Assembly: GCA_016938065.1 (NCBI GenBank)
Contig: JAFGVI010000118.1
Location: 40,374-104,373, forward strand
DNA: 64,000 nt
Source: Deltaproteobacteria bacterium
Lineage (GTDB): Bacteria; Desulfobacterota; Anaeroferrophillalia; Anaeroferrophillales; Tharpellaceae
Reading direction: 5' to 3'
Below, piece after piece: positions 33,182 to 42,089 of the stretch. Within the stretch, counting starts at the first letter, position 1. Each line of letters begins with the position of its first letter. The position numbers were made by a program, and so were the translations under genes. The notes beneath the pieces are model-generated. The model saw only the letters and a program-made list of their open reading frames with translations. It was not told the DNA's origin and made no database searches.

Positions 33182-34036
33182 ATGAACAGCGACCGCAAAA
33201 ACCAGCATTGTGCAGCGGATACGAATCACCTCTCTCGCAACCCCCTGGAAAACAAAGAGAAAAATCTGCGCTCTCAGATAAACCTGGCCCGAACCCAGCT
33301 CAGCCAGGGGAAAAAACAAGAGGGCCTTGAAACTTATTTTAAGATTGCGGCCGAGATGGTCTTAATCGCTGAAGTCAGTAAAGCCACGGCCATCTACAAA
33401 CTGATCTTAAAAGAAGAGCCCGCCAACCCCATGGCCCTGGCTTTTTTAAGTACGCTTTATCACAATCAGGGACTCGACGCCGAAGTGCTGCAGCTTAACA
33501 CCCGGGAAAACAACAAAAGTTCGGTTACGGAAAATCTTCCCGCAGAACTCCAGCAACTGCTGATTTACGCTTTAAGGCCGCTGTTTTTCACCGAATCCAG
33601 CCCTGAGCCGGCCCGGCTCTCACAGATTGCTCAGATCTTTAAGATCAGCAAATTTTCGCCCGGTGAGCTGATTCTCAAAGAGGGGGAAAACAACCAGACC
33701 CTCTATGTTATTCTTGACGGCAAAATCAAAATCAGCTGCGGCAATCGCGAAGCCACCGGTGAAATTCCCATCACCACCCTTGCGGCCGGTGATTTTTTCG
33801 GCGAATTCTCACTTCTGACCGGAGAAACCGCCAGTGCTGATGTCAGAGCTCAGACCGCGGGATGGCTGGCCAGTGTTAAACGTCAGGAAGTCGACCGTCT
33901 GGCCGTGCACTTTCCTGAATTTCTGCCCCGGATTCTTGAATCCTTCAGAATCCGTAAACAACGACTGCTGATCCAGAAAATCAATGGCTACGCATCCGGA
34001 ACCGCCGCCGACAGTTCAGGAGAAGGTCTTGATTAA
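33182..34036 (+). CDS. Cyclic nucleotide-binding (Crp-like) domain protein with N-terminal TPR-like region
   Basis: GELILKEGENNQTLYVILDGKIKISCGNREATG..ITTLAAGDFFGEFSLLTGETASADVRAQT; no C-terminal HTH seen. Confidence 0.9.
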   Translation: MNSDRKNQHCAADTNHLSRNPLENKEKNLRSQINLARTQLSQGKKQEGLETYFKIAAEMVLIAEVSKATAIYKLILKEEPANPMALAFLSTLYHNQGLDAEVLQLNTRENNKSSVTENLPAELQQLLIYALRPLFFTESSPEPARLSQIAQIFKISKFSPGELILKEGENNQTLYVILDGKIKISCGNREATGEIPITTLAAGDFFGEFSLLTGETASADVRAQTAGWLASVKRQEVDRLAVHFPEFLPRILESFRIRKQRLLIQKINGYASGTAADSSGEGLD

Positions 34037-34697
34037 AACGATTGCCCTAAAAAAAAGTTTTTTTCTCGACAAACGGGAGATATCCGTTTTAAAAGGGATT
34101 GACCTTACAATTGCGGCGGGTGAGCGTATTGCTATCTGTGGAGAATCGGGAGCCGGTAAAAGCACCTTACTGCAGATTATCGGTTCCCTGGACAAACCGA
34201 GCAGTGGCAGCGTCAGTTTTGCCGGAGTGGATATTTTTTCACGTTCGGAACGGGAACTGGCCAGATGGCGCAATTCGGCTCTCGGTTTTGTTTTTCAGTT
34301 TCACCATCTGCTGCCCGAATTCAGCGCCCTGGAAAACGTTATGACGCCGGCCCTGATCAACGGCATATCGATGTCTGAGGCTCGCGGGATGGCAAACCTG
34401 CTCCTGCAGAAAGTTGGTCTCGCGGCGAGAACAGGTCATAAACCGGGAGAACTGTCCGGCGGAGAACAACAGCGGGTAGCTTTGGCTCGTGCTTTGATCA
34501 TGCGGCCTGAAGCCGTACTGGCCGACGAACCGACCGGCAACCTTGATGCCGGAACCAGCGACGAAATTGTCGCGCTGCTGATGGAATGTAACCGGGAATT
34601 CAACACAACCCTGCTGCTGGTCACCCATAGCCAACGTTTAGCCCAGCAGATGGATCGTACTATTTTTATTGAAAATGGCATCATCCTGGAATCCTGA
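34029..34697 (+). CDS. lolD: Lipoprotein-releasing system ATP-binding protein LolD
   Basis: [51 protein letters not shown] start at 34029 inferred. Confidence 0.93.
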   Translation: MIKTIALKKSFFLDKREISVLKGIDLTIAAGERIAICGESGAGKSTLLQIIGSLDKPSSGSVSFAGVDIFSRSERELARWRNSALGFVFQFHHLLPEFSALENVMTPALINGISMSEARGMANLLLQKVGLAARTGHKPGELSGGEQQRVALARALIMRPEAVLADEPTGNLDAGTSDEIVALLMECNREFNTTLLLVTHSQRLAQQMDRTIFIENGIILES

Positions 34698-34714
34698 AGG
34701 AAAACCGGCATTTT

Positions 34715-37042
34715 ATGTTTAAAAGCAAAGTGAGCTCCATATCTGCAGCAAAATATAATCGTCTGACTCTGACGCTTGCCCTGCTGGGTTTGCTGCTGCT
34801 TTGGTCCATACCCTGCGGGCAGTTGCGCGCGGCTGAAGATGAAGGCAACCCCGCCGGAGAGAAAGTTCTCAGCATTGTCGTCCTGGGCAACCAGAAGGTT
34901 ACCAAAGATACGATAACCGACAAGATGAAAACCAAAGTCGGCGATCAGCTGTCAGCCAGCGTCCTCGATCAGGATCTCAAAGATCTTTACAGTTTAGGTT
35001 TTTTTGACAACCTGATGGTCAATTTAACTGATCTTCGGGACGGAGTTGAAGTTGCCGTTATCGTCGTTGAAAAACCAACCATCAACGCCATTGTTCTGAA
35101 AGGCAATAAAAAGATAGAGCGTAAGGATCTGCTGAAAGAGATCACCCTGCATACCTTCAACATCCTCAATGAAGAACGCCTCAAGGAGAGCCTGGAAAAA
35201 CTGAAAGCTTTCTACCGCGAGAAGGGTTTCTATTCGGTTCGAATTAAAACGAAAACCGTAAAATCCGGAAAAAGCAATGTCCAGGTTATTTTTATTATCG
35301 ATGAAGGGCCCAAGTGTTACGTCAAAAAAATCCGCTTTCATGGCAACGATAACTTCAGCGCCTGGAGCCTCCGGCGTAAGATTCAGACCAAAACCTACAA
35401 CTTCTTTCTCAGCTGGGCCACTGATGCCGGTATCCTCAAAAAAGACCAGCTCGAAAATGATGCCAAACTCCTTAAATCATTTTATTTAAGCGAAGGTTAT
35501 GTCCAGGTTCGGGTAAGTAAGCCGAAAATCACACTGGATGACAATCGAAAATGGATTTACATCGATTTCGATATCGATGAGGGCAAAATCTTCACAATGG
35601 GCAAAGTCGAAATTGTTGACCCGGAAAGTGAAGCCGAGATAACCGACAACCTGCTTAAAGTGCTTAAGGGAAAAAGCGGAAAGAATTTCAGCAATCTCGA
35701 CCTGCAGAGTGATATCGAAACCCTTTCAACTTTTTTTGCCGACCGGGGCTACGCCTATGTTGATATTGACCCACAAACCAATATCAACCCGGAAAAACGC
35801 ATAATTGATGTTTCCTATCATATTACCCGAGGCACCAAATTTCTCTTCGGACGCATCAATATCGGCGGCAATACTAAAACTCGCGACAAAGTTATTCGCC
35901 GGGAACTGCGTTTTGCCGAAGGTGATCTCTTCAGCGGCTCGGCTCTCAAACGCAGCCGCGAAAGAATAAACAATACTCAGTTTTTCTCGGAAGCCGACAT
36001 TCAGACGGTGCAGAACGATAATGAAACCATTGATGTCAACGTCAAGGTGGTTGAAGGCTCAACCGGGGCTTTCAGTATCGGGCTCGGCTACAGCACCGTT
36101 GACAGCATTATCGGTGTGGCCAACATTTCGCAGAAAAACTGGCTTGGTAAAGGACTTGACGCAACCTTCAATGTTGAACTCTCGGGTTCCCGGCAGTTCT
36201 ATAATATCGGCCTGACCGACCCCTATTTCCTGGACATGAACATGAGCTCAGGCATCAATCTCTATAATGAAGAGTATGAATATGATGCCTATTACACCTC
36301 TCAGCAGGGATTTCGCCTCTCTTTCGGCAAACCGATCGACGAATACACCAGCTGGTCGGCCGGTTATCGCTGGGAAAAAGTTAAAATTTTCAATATCAGT
36401 TCAACCGCATCCGACTATATCAGGGATGAGGAAGGAACAACAAGCACCAGCCAGGTTTTCGTCTCACTCTCCCGCGACAAGCGCGATAACTTTCTCTTTC
36501 CGACCCGCGGCTATAAACTCAAAGGTACCTTAGTTTTTGCCGGCGGCCCTTTAGGTTTTGATAACGATTTTTACAAAGTCATTCTTGAAGGACATAAATT
36601 TTACCCTTTCAAATGGGGCAGCGCCTTTCATCTCTGGGGACTTATGGGCTACGCCGACGGTTATGGAGGTCAGGATCTGCCGCTCTATGAGCGTTTTTAT
36701 GTCGGAAGCCTAAAAACGGTTCGGGGCTTTGATTTCGGCGAAGCCGGACCCGAAGACGAAAACGGCGATGTCATCGGCGGCACCAAAGAGATAATTTTAA
36801 GCGCGGAATGGATTTTCCCGCTGCTTAAAGACATGGGCCTTAAGGGTGTTATTTTCTATGATGCGGGAAAAGCCTTTGATGATGATGAAAATTTAAGTTT
36901 TGATTTGCGTCAGAGTGTGGGCTTCGGCATTCGCTGGAAATCACCGATGGGCCCGCTGCGCGTGGAATGGGGCTTTAACTTAGGACCCGAAGATGATGAA
37001 AAGAGCAGTGTCTGGGACTTCTCGGTGGGAACCTTCTTTTAG
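34715..37042 (+). CDS. bamA: Outer membrane protein assembly factor BamA
   Basis: Five POTRA repeats, surface-antigen barrel with VRGF motif (KTVRGFDFGEAG), terminal WDFSVGTFF. Confidence 0.96.
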   Translation: MFKSKVSSISAAKYNRLTLTLALLGLLLLWSIPCGQLRAAEDEGNPAGEKVLSIVVLGNQKVTKDTITDKMKTKVGDQLSASVLDQDLKDLYSLGFFDNLMVNLTDLRDGVEVAVIVVEKPTINAIVLKGNKKIERKDLLKEITLHTFNILNEERLKESLEKLKAFYREKGFYSVRIKTKTVKSGKSNVQVIFIIDEGPKCYVKKIRFHGNDNFSAWSLRRKIQTKTYNFFLSWATDAGILKKDQLENDAKLLKSFYLSEGYVQVRVSKPKITLDDNRKWIYIDFDIDEGKIFTMGKVEIVDPESEAEITDNLLKVLKGKSGKNFSNLDLQSDIETLSTFFADRGYAYVDIDPQTNINPEKRIIDVSYHITRGTKFLFGRINIGGNTKTRDKVIRRELRFAEGDLFSGSALKRSRERINNTQFFSEADIQTVQNDNETIDVNVKVVEGSTGAFSIGLGYSTVDSIIGVANISQKNWLGKGLDATFNVELSGSRQFYNIGLTDPYFLDMNMSSGINLYNEEYEYDAYYTSQQGFRLSFGKPIDEYTSWSAGYRWEKVKIFNISSTASDYIRDEEGTTSTSQVFVSLSRDKRDNFLFPTRGYKLKGTLVFAGGPLGFDNDFYKVILEGHKFYPFKWGSAFHLWGLMGYADGYGGQDLPLYERFYVGSLKTVRGFDFGEAGPEDENGDVIGGTKEIILSAEWIFPLLKDMGLKGVIFYDAGKAFDDDENLSFDLRQSVGFGIRWKSPMGPLRVEWGFNLGPEDDEKSSVWDFSVGTFF

Positions 37043-37124
37043 GGACACGGCGTTCTGATAAGCTATGCGATGAATTAAAAAACATATTAAGCAACCCTTA
37101 ACTTATTACCAAGGAGTAGAAAAA

Positions 37125-37685
37125 ATGAAAAAAATTTTCTGGATCACAACAATTGTCATAGGCATGCTGTTTACAGGCCTGGTATCAGTATATGCTGCAG
37201 ACTCCGGTTTCAAATTCGGCTATATCGATCTGCAGAAAGTTATGGCCCTCTCCAGTCAGGGAGAAATTGCCAAAGGTAAAATGCAGGCCAAACAGGAAGA
37301 GCTTCGGGCGGAAATGCAGACTAAACAGTCTGAAATTTCCGCTATGAAAGAGGAGATCGAACGTCAGGGCATGATGCTGAGCCCGGAAAAACGCCAGGAA
37401 AAAGAGAGCGACTACCAGAAAATGGTGCGTGATTTCAAAATTTTTGTTTCCGACTCGGAAAAAGATATGAAAGCCCTTGAGGGCGAATTCTTGAAAAAGA
37501 TGCTCAAAGAGCTTGAAGTCGTTACCGAAGAGTTCGGCAAATCCGGCAAATACCAGCTTATCCTGGAAAAGCGCAGCGGCATTATCTATGCGGATCAAGC
37601 GCATGACATTTCCGACGAACTCATCACGGCCTATAACAAGTGGGTTGAAAACAACCAGAAAGAGCAGAAAAAAGAGAAGAAATAG
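37125..37685 (+). CDS. OmpH/Skp family periplasmic chaperone
   Basis: Signal peptide, FGYIDLQKVMALSSQGEIAKGKM, Lys/Glu-rich coiled coil; directly follows bamA. Confidence 0.92.
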   Translation: MKKIFWITTIVIGMLFTGLVSVYAADSGFKFGYIDLQKVMALSSQGEIAKGKMQAKQEELRAEMQTKQSEISAMKEEIERQGMMLSPEKRQEKESDYQKMVRDFKIFVSDSEKDMKALEGEFLKKMLKELEVVTEEFGKSGKYQLILEKRSGIIYADQAHDISDELITAYNKWVENNQKEQKKEKK

Positions 37686-37693
37686 GATAGATC

Positions 37694-38152
37694 ATGCAGC
37701 CTTCACCTCTGATGGATATTCAGCAGATCATGCGTTTTCTCCCGCATCGCTACCCCTTTCTGCTGGTTGATAAGATACTTGCCTTGACCCCGGGTGAAAG
37801 TATTGTCGGATGTAAAAATGTAACCGTCAATGAACCTTTTTTCGTCGGCCACTTTCCCTCCTTTCCGGTCATGCCGGGGGTCATGATTATTGAAGCCATG
37901 GCTCAGACCGGCGGCATTTTTGCGATGGACTCATTAAATGTAAAAGCCGGCGAAGATCCGTCCACTAAAATGTTTTTCATGAGCATTGACAAGGCCCGTT
38001 TCCGTAAACCGGTAATCCCGGGCGACACTTTGCTGATGACCATGGAGTTGATCAATCAGCGCCGTAACATCTGGAAATTTGCCGGCCGCGCCGAAGTCGA
38101 CGGAACACTGGTCAGCGAAGCCGAGATGATGGCCAGCATCAGCCGCAACTAA
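37694..38152 (+). CDS. fabZ: 3-hydroxyacyl-[ACP] dehydratase FabZ
   Basis: LPHRYPFLLVDKIL, GHFPSFPVMPGVMIIEAMAQ. Confidence 0.96.
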   Translation: MQPSPLMDIQQIMRFLPHRYPFLLVDKILALTPGESIVGCKNVTVNEPFFVGHFPSFPVMPGVMIIEAMAQTGGIFAMDSLNVKAGEDPSTKMFFMSIDKARFRKPVIPGDTLLMTMELINQRRNIWKFAGRAEVDGTLVSEAEMMASISRN

Positions 38153-38161
38153 TAATCAGAT

Positions 38162-38216
38162 AAACCAGCCGCCGGGACTTCCGTAACGAAAGTTTTCCGG
38201 TGGCTGGTTTATTTTA
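38162..38216 (+). terminator. Terminator/attenuator-like hairpin inside the fabZ-lpxA interval
   Basis: AAACCAGCC-g-CCGG...CCGG-t-GGCTGGTTT followed by ATTTT. Confidence 0.6.
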
Positions 38217-38240
38217 AGCCATCCGGAACAGAATACATTC

Positions 38241-39026
38241 ATGTCTAAAATTCACCCAACAGCTATATTGTCAGCTCAAGTCAGCCTGGCTGAAGATGTG
38301 ACGATCGGCCCCTATGCGGTCATTGCCGGCGAAGTCAGTCTCGGCAAGGGAACGGTCATTGATCACCATGCCACAATCCAGGGCAGAACTTCTCTCGGGG
38401 CAAACTGTCGCGTCTACCCTTACGCTCTGGTCGGCACCGACCCGCAGGACCTTAAACATCAGGAGGGCCGCTCCGAGCTCAGTATCGGCGACCATACCGT
38501 CATCAGAGAATATGCCACCATCAGCCGGGGCACCGAACATGGCGGTGGGATTACCCGCCTGGGCTCGCATAATTTTATCATGGCCTACTCCCATATTGCT
38601 CATGACTGCCAGTTCGGCAATCATATCATTCTCTCCAACGGCGCCACTTTTGGCGGCCACAGTGAAGTGGAAGATCATGCAATAATCGGAGGGTTGAGCG
38701 CCATTCATCAGTTCTGCCGCATCGGGGCCTACTCCTTTATCGGCGGAGCGTCCGGGGTCAGCCAGGACATCCCTCCCTATGTCCTGGCCAACGGCAATCA
38801 TACCCGCCTTTACGGGCTGAACAGTGAAGGTTTAAAGAGACATGGTTTCAGCCGGGAAACCATCAAAACCATCACCCAGGCCTTTCGCATTCTTTTTCGC
38901 ACTACCGGCCTTTCCCTGGCTAAAGCCATTGACAAAGTAGAGAAGGAGATCGAGCAGACCCCTGAGGTCGTACACATGATAAACTTTATCAGACAGTCAA
39001 AACGGGGCGTATGTCGCAGAAAATAG
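38241..39026 (+). CDS. lpxA: UDP-N-acetylglucosamine acyltransferase LpxA
   Basis: Hexapeptide repeats; IHPTAILSAQ, VGTDPQDLKHQEG, YSHIAHDCQFGNHIILSN. Confidence 0.95.
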   Translation: MSKIHPTAILSAQVSLAEDVTIGPYAVIAGEVSLGKGTVIDHHATIQGRTSLGANCRVYPYALVGTDPQDLKHQEGRSELSIGDHTVIREYATISRGTEHGGGITRLGSHNFIMAYSHIAHDCQFGNHIILSNGATFGGHSEVEDHAIIGGLSAIHQFCRIGAYSFIGGASGVSQDIPPYVLANGNHTRLYGLNSEGLKRHGFSRETIKTITQAFRILFRTTGLSLAKAIDKVEKEIEQTPEVVHMINFIRQSKRGVCRRK

Positions 39027-39985
39027 AACCTTCAGAAATCATTCGGGCGGGTGTCGTCGGGGTTGGCCATCTGGGTGCTTTCCACGCCGAGAAGTATGCC
39101 GCAATCAACCATGTCGAACTGGTCGGCGTCTATGATCCAGACAGCAAAAGAGCCGGCGAGATCGGACGAAAGCTCTCGGTGCCGGCCTTTAAAAAGCTTG
39201 ACGAACTGCTGTCACAATGCCGGGCGGTCTCCATCGCGGCCCCGACTTCAGCCCATTTTGCTCTGGCCCAGACAGCTTTAGAGAAAAAAATTGATGTCCT
39301 GATTGAAAAACCGATAACCACTACCGAAGACGAAGCCCGGAAACTGATCGATCTGGCCCGAAAAAATCAATGTATTCTTCAGGTCGGCCTGCTCGAACGT
39401 TTCAACCCGGCCTTTACCAACACCCGTGAACATCTGCATAATCCACGATTTGTTGAAGTACACCGGCTCTCCCCGTTCAGCTTTCGCAGTATCGATATCG
39501 ATGTCATTCTTGATCTGATGATTCACGACCTCGACCTTATGCATGAAATCATAAAAAGCCCGATAACCAGGATTGACGCCGTGGGAGTGCCGGTTATTTC
39601 CAGACAAACCGACATTGCCAATGTACGTATCCATTTTGAAAATGGTGCCGTAGCCAATCTCACGGCCAGCCGGGTCTCTTTGAATCCTGAACGTAGAATC
39701 AGAATTTTTCAGCCGGACGGTTACTTCTCACTTGATTTCAGCAATTTCAAGACTACTATCTGCCGCCGTCAGGAAGGCAGCTACCTTGAACCCCTGCCCC
39801 AGATTACCGCCGAAGATCTCAGTTTTCCCAAAAGTGACAACTTAAAGCTTGAAATTGAAGATTTTATCGATGCCATCCGCCAGCGCCGCAAGCCCCTTGT
39901 CAGCGGTGAGGACGGCCTGCTGGCGCTGTCGACCGCGATCCGCATCAAGGAAAGCATTAAACAGCAGCAACACGTCTGGCAATGA
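39011..39985 (+). CDS. Gfo/Idh/MocA family oxidoreductase (GnnA-like by position)
   Basis: Rossmann GVVGVGHLGAFHAEKYA, EKPITTTEDEARKLIDLA, DLMIHDLDLM; lies between lpxA and lpxB. Confidence 0.9.
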   Translation: MSQKIEPSEIIRAGVVGVGHLGAFHAEKYAAINHVELVGVYDPDSKRAGEIGRKLSVPAFKKLDELLSQCRAVSIAAPTSAHFALAQTALEKKIDVLIEKPITTTEDEARKLIDLARKNQCILQVGLLERFNPAFTNTREHLHNPRFVEVHRLSPFSFRSIDIDVILDLMIHDLDLMHEIIKSPITRIDAVGVPVISRQTDIANVRIHFENGAVANLTASRVSLNPERRIRIFQPDGYFSLDFSNFKTTICRRQEGSYLEPLPQITAEDLSFPKSDNLKLEIEDFIDAIRQRRKPLVSGEDGLLALSTAIRIKESIKQQQHVWQ

Positions 39986-41112
39986 AAGAGTTCCCGCACC
40001 TGAGCATTATTGCCGGTGAAGACTCCGGCGATTTTCATGGTGCCAATCTTGCGGCCGCTTTGCGCCGCCAACTGCCACAGATCCGGCTCTCCGGAATTGG
40101 CGGGCAAAAGATGGGTGAGCAAGGGGTCGAACTGATTTTCCCCTCGGCCCGGCTTGCCGTCGTCGGCATAACTGAAGTGTTAAAACGCCTGCCGGATATT
40201 TTTTCCGGCTGCCGGGCCCTGCGCAGACACCTGCGCGAATCGCGTCCGGACCTGCTGGTGCTGATTGATTTCCCCGATTTCAACCTCCATCTGGTTGCCC
40301 CCTATGCCCGTAAGCTAAAGATACCGATCGTCTACTATATCAGTCCTCAGGTCTGGGCCTGGCGCCAGGGAAGGGTTGCCGCCATTAACAGGCTTGTCGA
40401 AAAAATTCTGGTTATCCTGCCTTTTGAGAAAGAATTTTATCATCGCCGCGGCGTCGCTGTTGAATATGTCGGTCATCCTTTGCTTGACGAATTTGAAAAT
40501 TTTCGCAGCCTTCCGCACCGGCACCGCTCTTTAATCGCCCTGATTCCCGGCAGCCGCAGCAGTGAGGTCAAAAGATTGCTGCCTTTGATGTTAACGGCTG
40601 CCCGCCTCTATAGCAGAAGGCAGCCGGAAGCCAGATTTATCATTCCCGTAGCACCGTCGCTTTCCCTCGATTTTATTCGGCAAATGATACCGACAAGTCT
40701 GCGCGAAAAGATTATCCTGTTGCGGCAACCTCTATCCCAGGCTCTGGTAAAAGTCTCCTTCGCCCTCGTGACCTCAGGAACAGCAACCCTCGAAACGGCG
40801 TTAGCTGAAGTCCCGATGGTGGTTGTTTACAAGGTCAACCTCTTTTCGTATTGGCTGGGCAAAAAATTAATCTCAGTACCTCATATCAGTCTTGTAAACC
40901 TGGTCGCTGAAAAAGAAATTGTCCCGGAGTTGATTCAAAACGATGTCCTTCCAGAACAGATTACAAAACAGATGCGCCGACTGATGGACAACCATGAGAC
41001 CTACGATAAAATCTGCCGGGAATTAAAAGAGCTCAAGAAAAAATTGGGCAAAGCCGGCGCATCGGAACGGGCCGCGCAAGCCATCCTTGCCATACTTAAA
41101 AAACACCAGTAA
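39982..41112 (+). CDS. lpxB: Lipid-A-disaccharide synthase LpxB
   Basis: AGEDSGDFHGANL, IDFPDFNLHL, YYISPQVWAWRQGR, VGHPLLDEF, LPGSRSSEV. Confidence 0.96.
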   Translation: MKEFPHLSIIAGEDSGDFHGANLAAALRRQLPQIRLSGIGGQKMGEQGVELIFPSARLAVVGITEVLKRLPDIFSGCRALRRHLRESRPDLLVLIDFPDFNLHLVAPYARKLKIPIVYYISPQVWAWRQGRVAAINRLVEKILVILPFEKEFYHRRGVAVEYVGHPLLDEFENFRSLPHRHRSLIALIPGSRSSEVKRLLPLMLTAARLYSRRQPEARFIIPVAPSLSLDFIRQMIPTSLREKIILLRQPLSQALVKVSFALVTSGTATLETALAEVPMVVVYKVNLFSYWLGKKLISVPHISLVNLVAEKEIVPELIQNDVLPEQITKQMRRLMDNHETYDKICRELKELKKKLGKAGASERAAQAILAILKKHQ

Positions 41113-41339
41113 TTATAAACATTTACACAACGCCAACAAATGCCTGTTCGAGTCCGGCTTGAGGCAGAAATTTAACTGCCGCAAGTCATCTATTATTTGC
41201 ATTTCGCAAAAAAATCTGTTATCGTTCAAAGTATAGAAAAAAGATCAGCTATCATCAGCGCAGCTGGACTTTATGACAGTCGCTGATTACTGCAGCACTG
41301 AGAAGGCACTAAACAGGGATAGATAAGGAGGGTCTTAAA

Positions 41340-41996
41340 ATGGAAAACCAGCCAACCAACACCAGAATTTCACTGCTTTCAAGCATGAATGCTTTTTACG
41401 GCAACCCCAATCTTTCTCCCGAAACCGAAGCCGCCATTGAAAAGGGGGCTCGCGCCCCGGAGGTTTACTCACCGAATGCAAATGAACCGGTAGCGCCCGA
41501 GCAGAACAGAGCGGCAGAGACCAGGCAGGCTCAAAACAATAATCCGGCCGAAGCATTTTTCTCGCAGACTACGGAACAGATTGACATCAGCAGCCAGGCC
41601 GTCGCCCTGCAACAACAGCAACAGCAACAACAGGTACAGCAGCAACAACAGCAAAGAACTGCGAATTCGCCGGCGGAAACCGGGGGCACACCTGAGCCTT
41701 CCGCCAATGTGAGACCACCAGCCCCGCGAGAAGCTAGTGGTGCCAATGCTGCCGGAGCCGGGCAGAATCAGGCGGCAAATCAGGCCCAGGCAACACCCAG
41801 GGCGGAACCGAGAGCTGCCAGCGGGTTAAACAGTGAGCCCCGGCCTCCCCTGCAACCTGAAGGCACAAACATAAACCAACCCCAGACTAATGCCGCTTTC
41901 AATCCGCTGCAAAACGGCTACGCACAATTCGGCAACGGCCCCGGCGCGGCCAGCAATGCCAGTCAGCCAGGCGCTCTATTAAGTGCCATGGGTTAA
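41340..41996 (+). CDS. Low-complexity Gln/Ala/Pro-rich hypothetical protein
   Basis: RBS aaggagggt; QQQQQQQQVQQQQQQ tract; GSSM-like N-terminus and AQFGNGPGAAS tail. Confidence 0.75.
   Translation: MENQPTNTRISLLSSMNAFYGNPNLSPETEAAIEKGARAPEVYSPNANEPVAPEQNRAAETRQAQNNNPAEAFFSQTTEQIDISSQAVALQQQQQQQQVQQQQQQRTANSPAETGGTPEPSANVRPPAPREASGANAAGAGQNQAANQAQATPRAEPRAASGLNSEPRPPLQPEGTNINQPQTNAAFNPLQNGYAQFGNGPGAASNASQPGALLSAMG
41610..41657. repeat. CAA/CAG microsatellite encoding poly-Gln
   Basis: caacaacagcaacagcaacaacaggtacagcagcaacaacagcaa. Confidence 0.85.
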
Positions 41997-42018
41997 AACT
42001 CTATACTGAACAATCAAG

Positions 42019-42056
42019 CTGCCTTCGTCAGGCGCACAACAGCCCGACGAAGGCAG
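42019..42056. terminator. Bidirectional hairpin at convergent gene ends
   Basis: CTGCCTTCGTC...GACGAAGGCAG, 11-bp perfect stem; no strong T-run. Confidence 0.65.
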
Positions 42057-42089
42057 TTATCATCAGTTAGTCCGATAAACAATCACTTC

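Noticed and set aside
41146-41163. GTTCGAGTCC resembling a tRNA T-loop
   Set aside because: Imperfect T-stem, and no matching acceptor, D-arm or anticodon arm around it; chance similarity.
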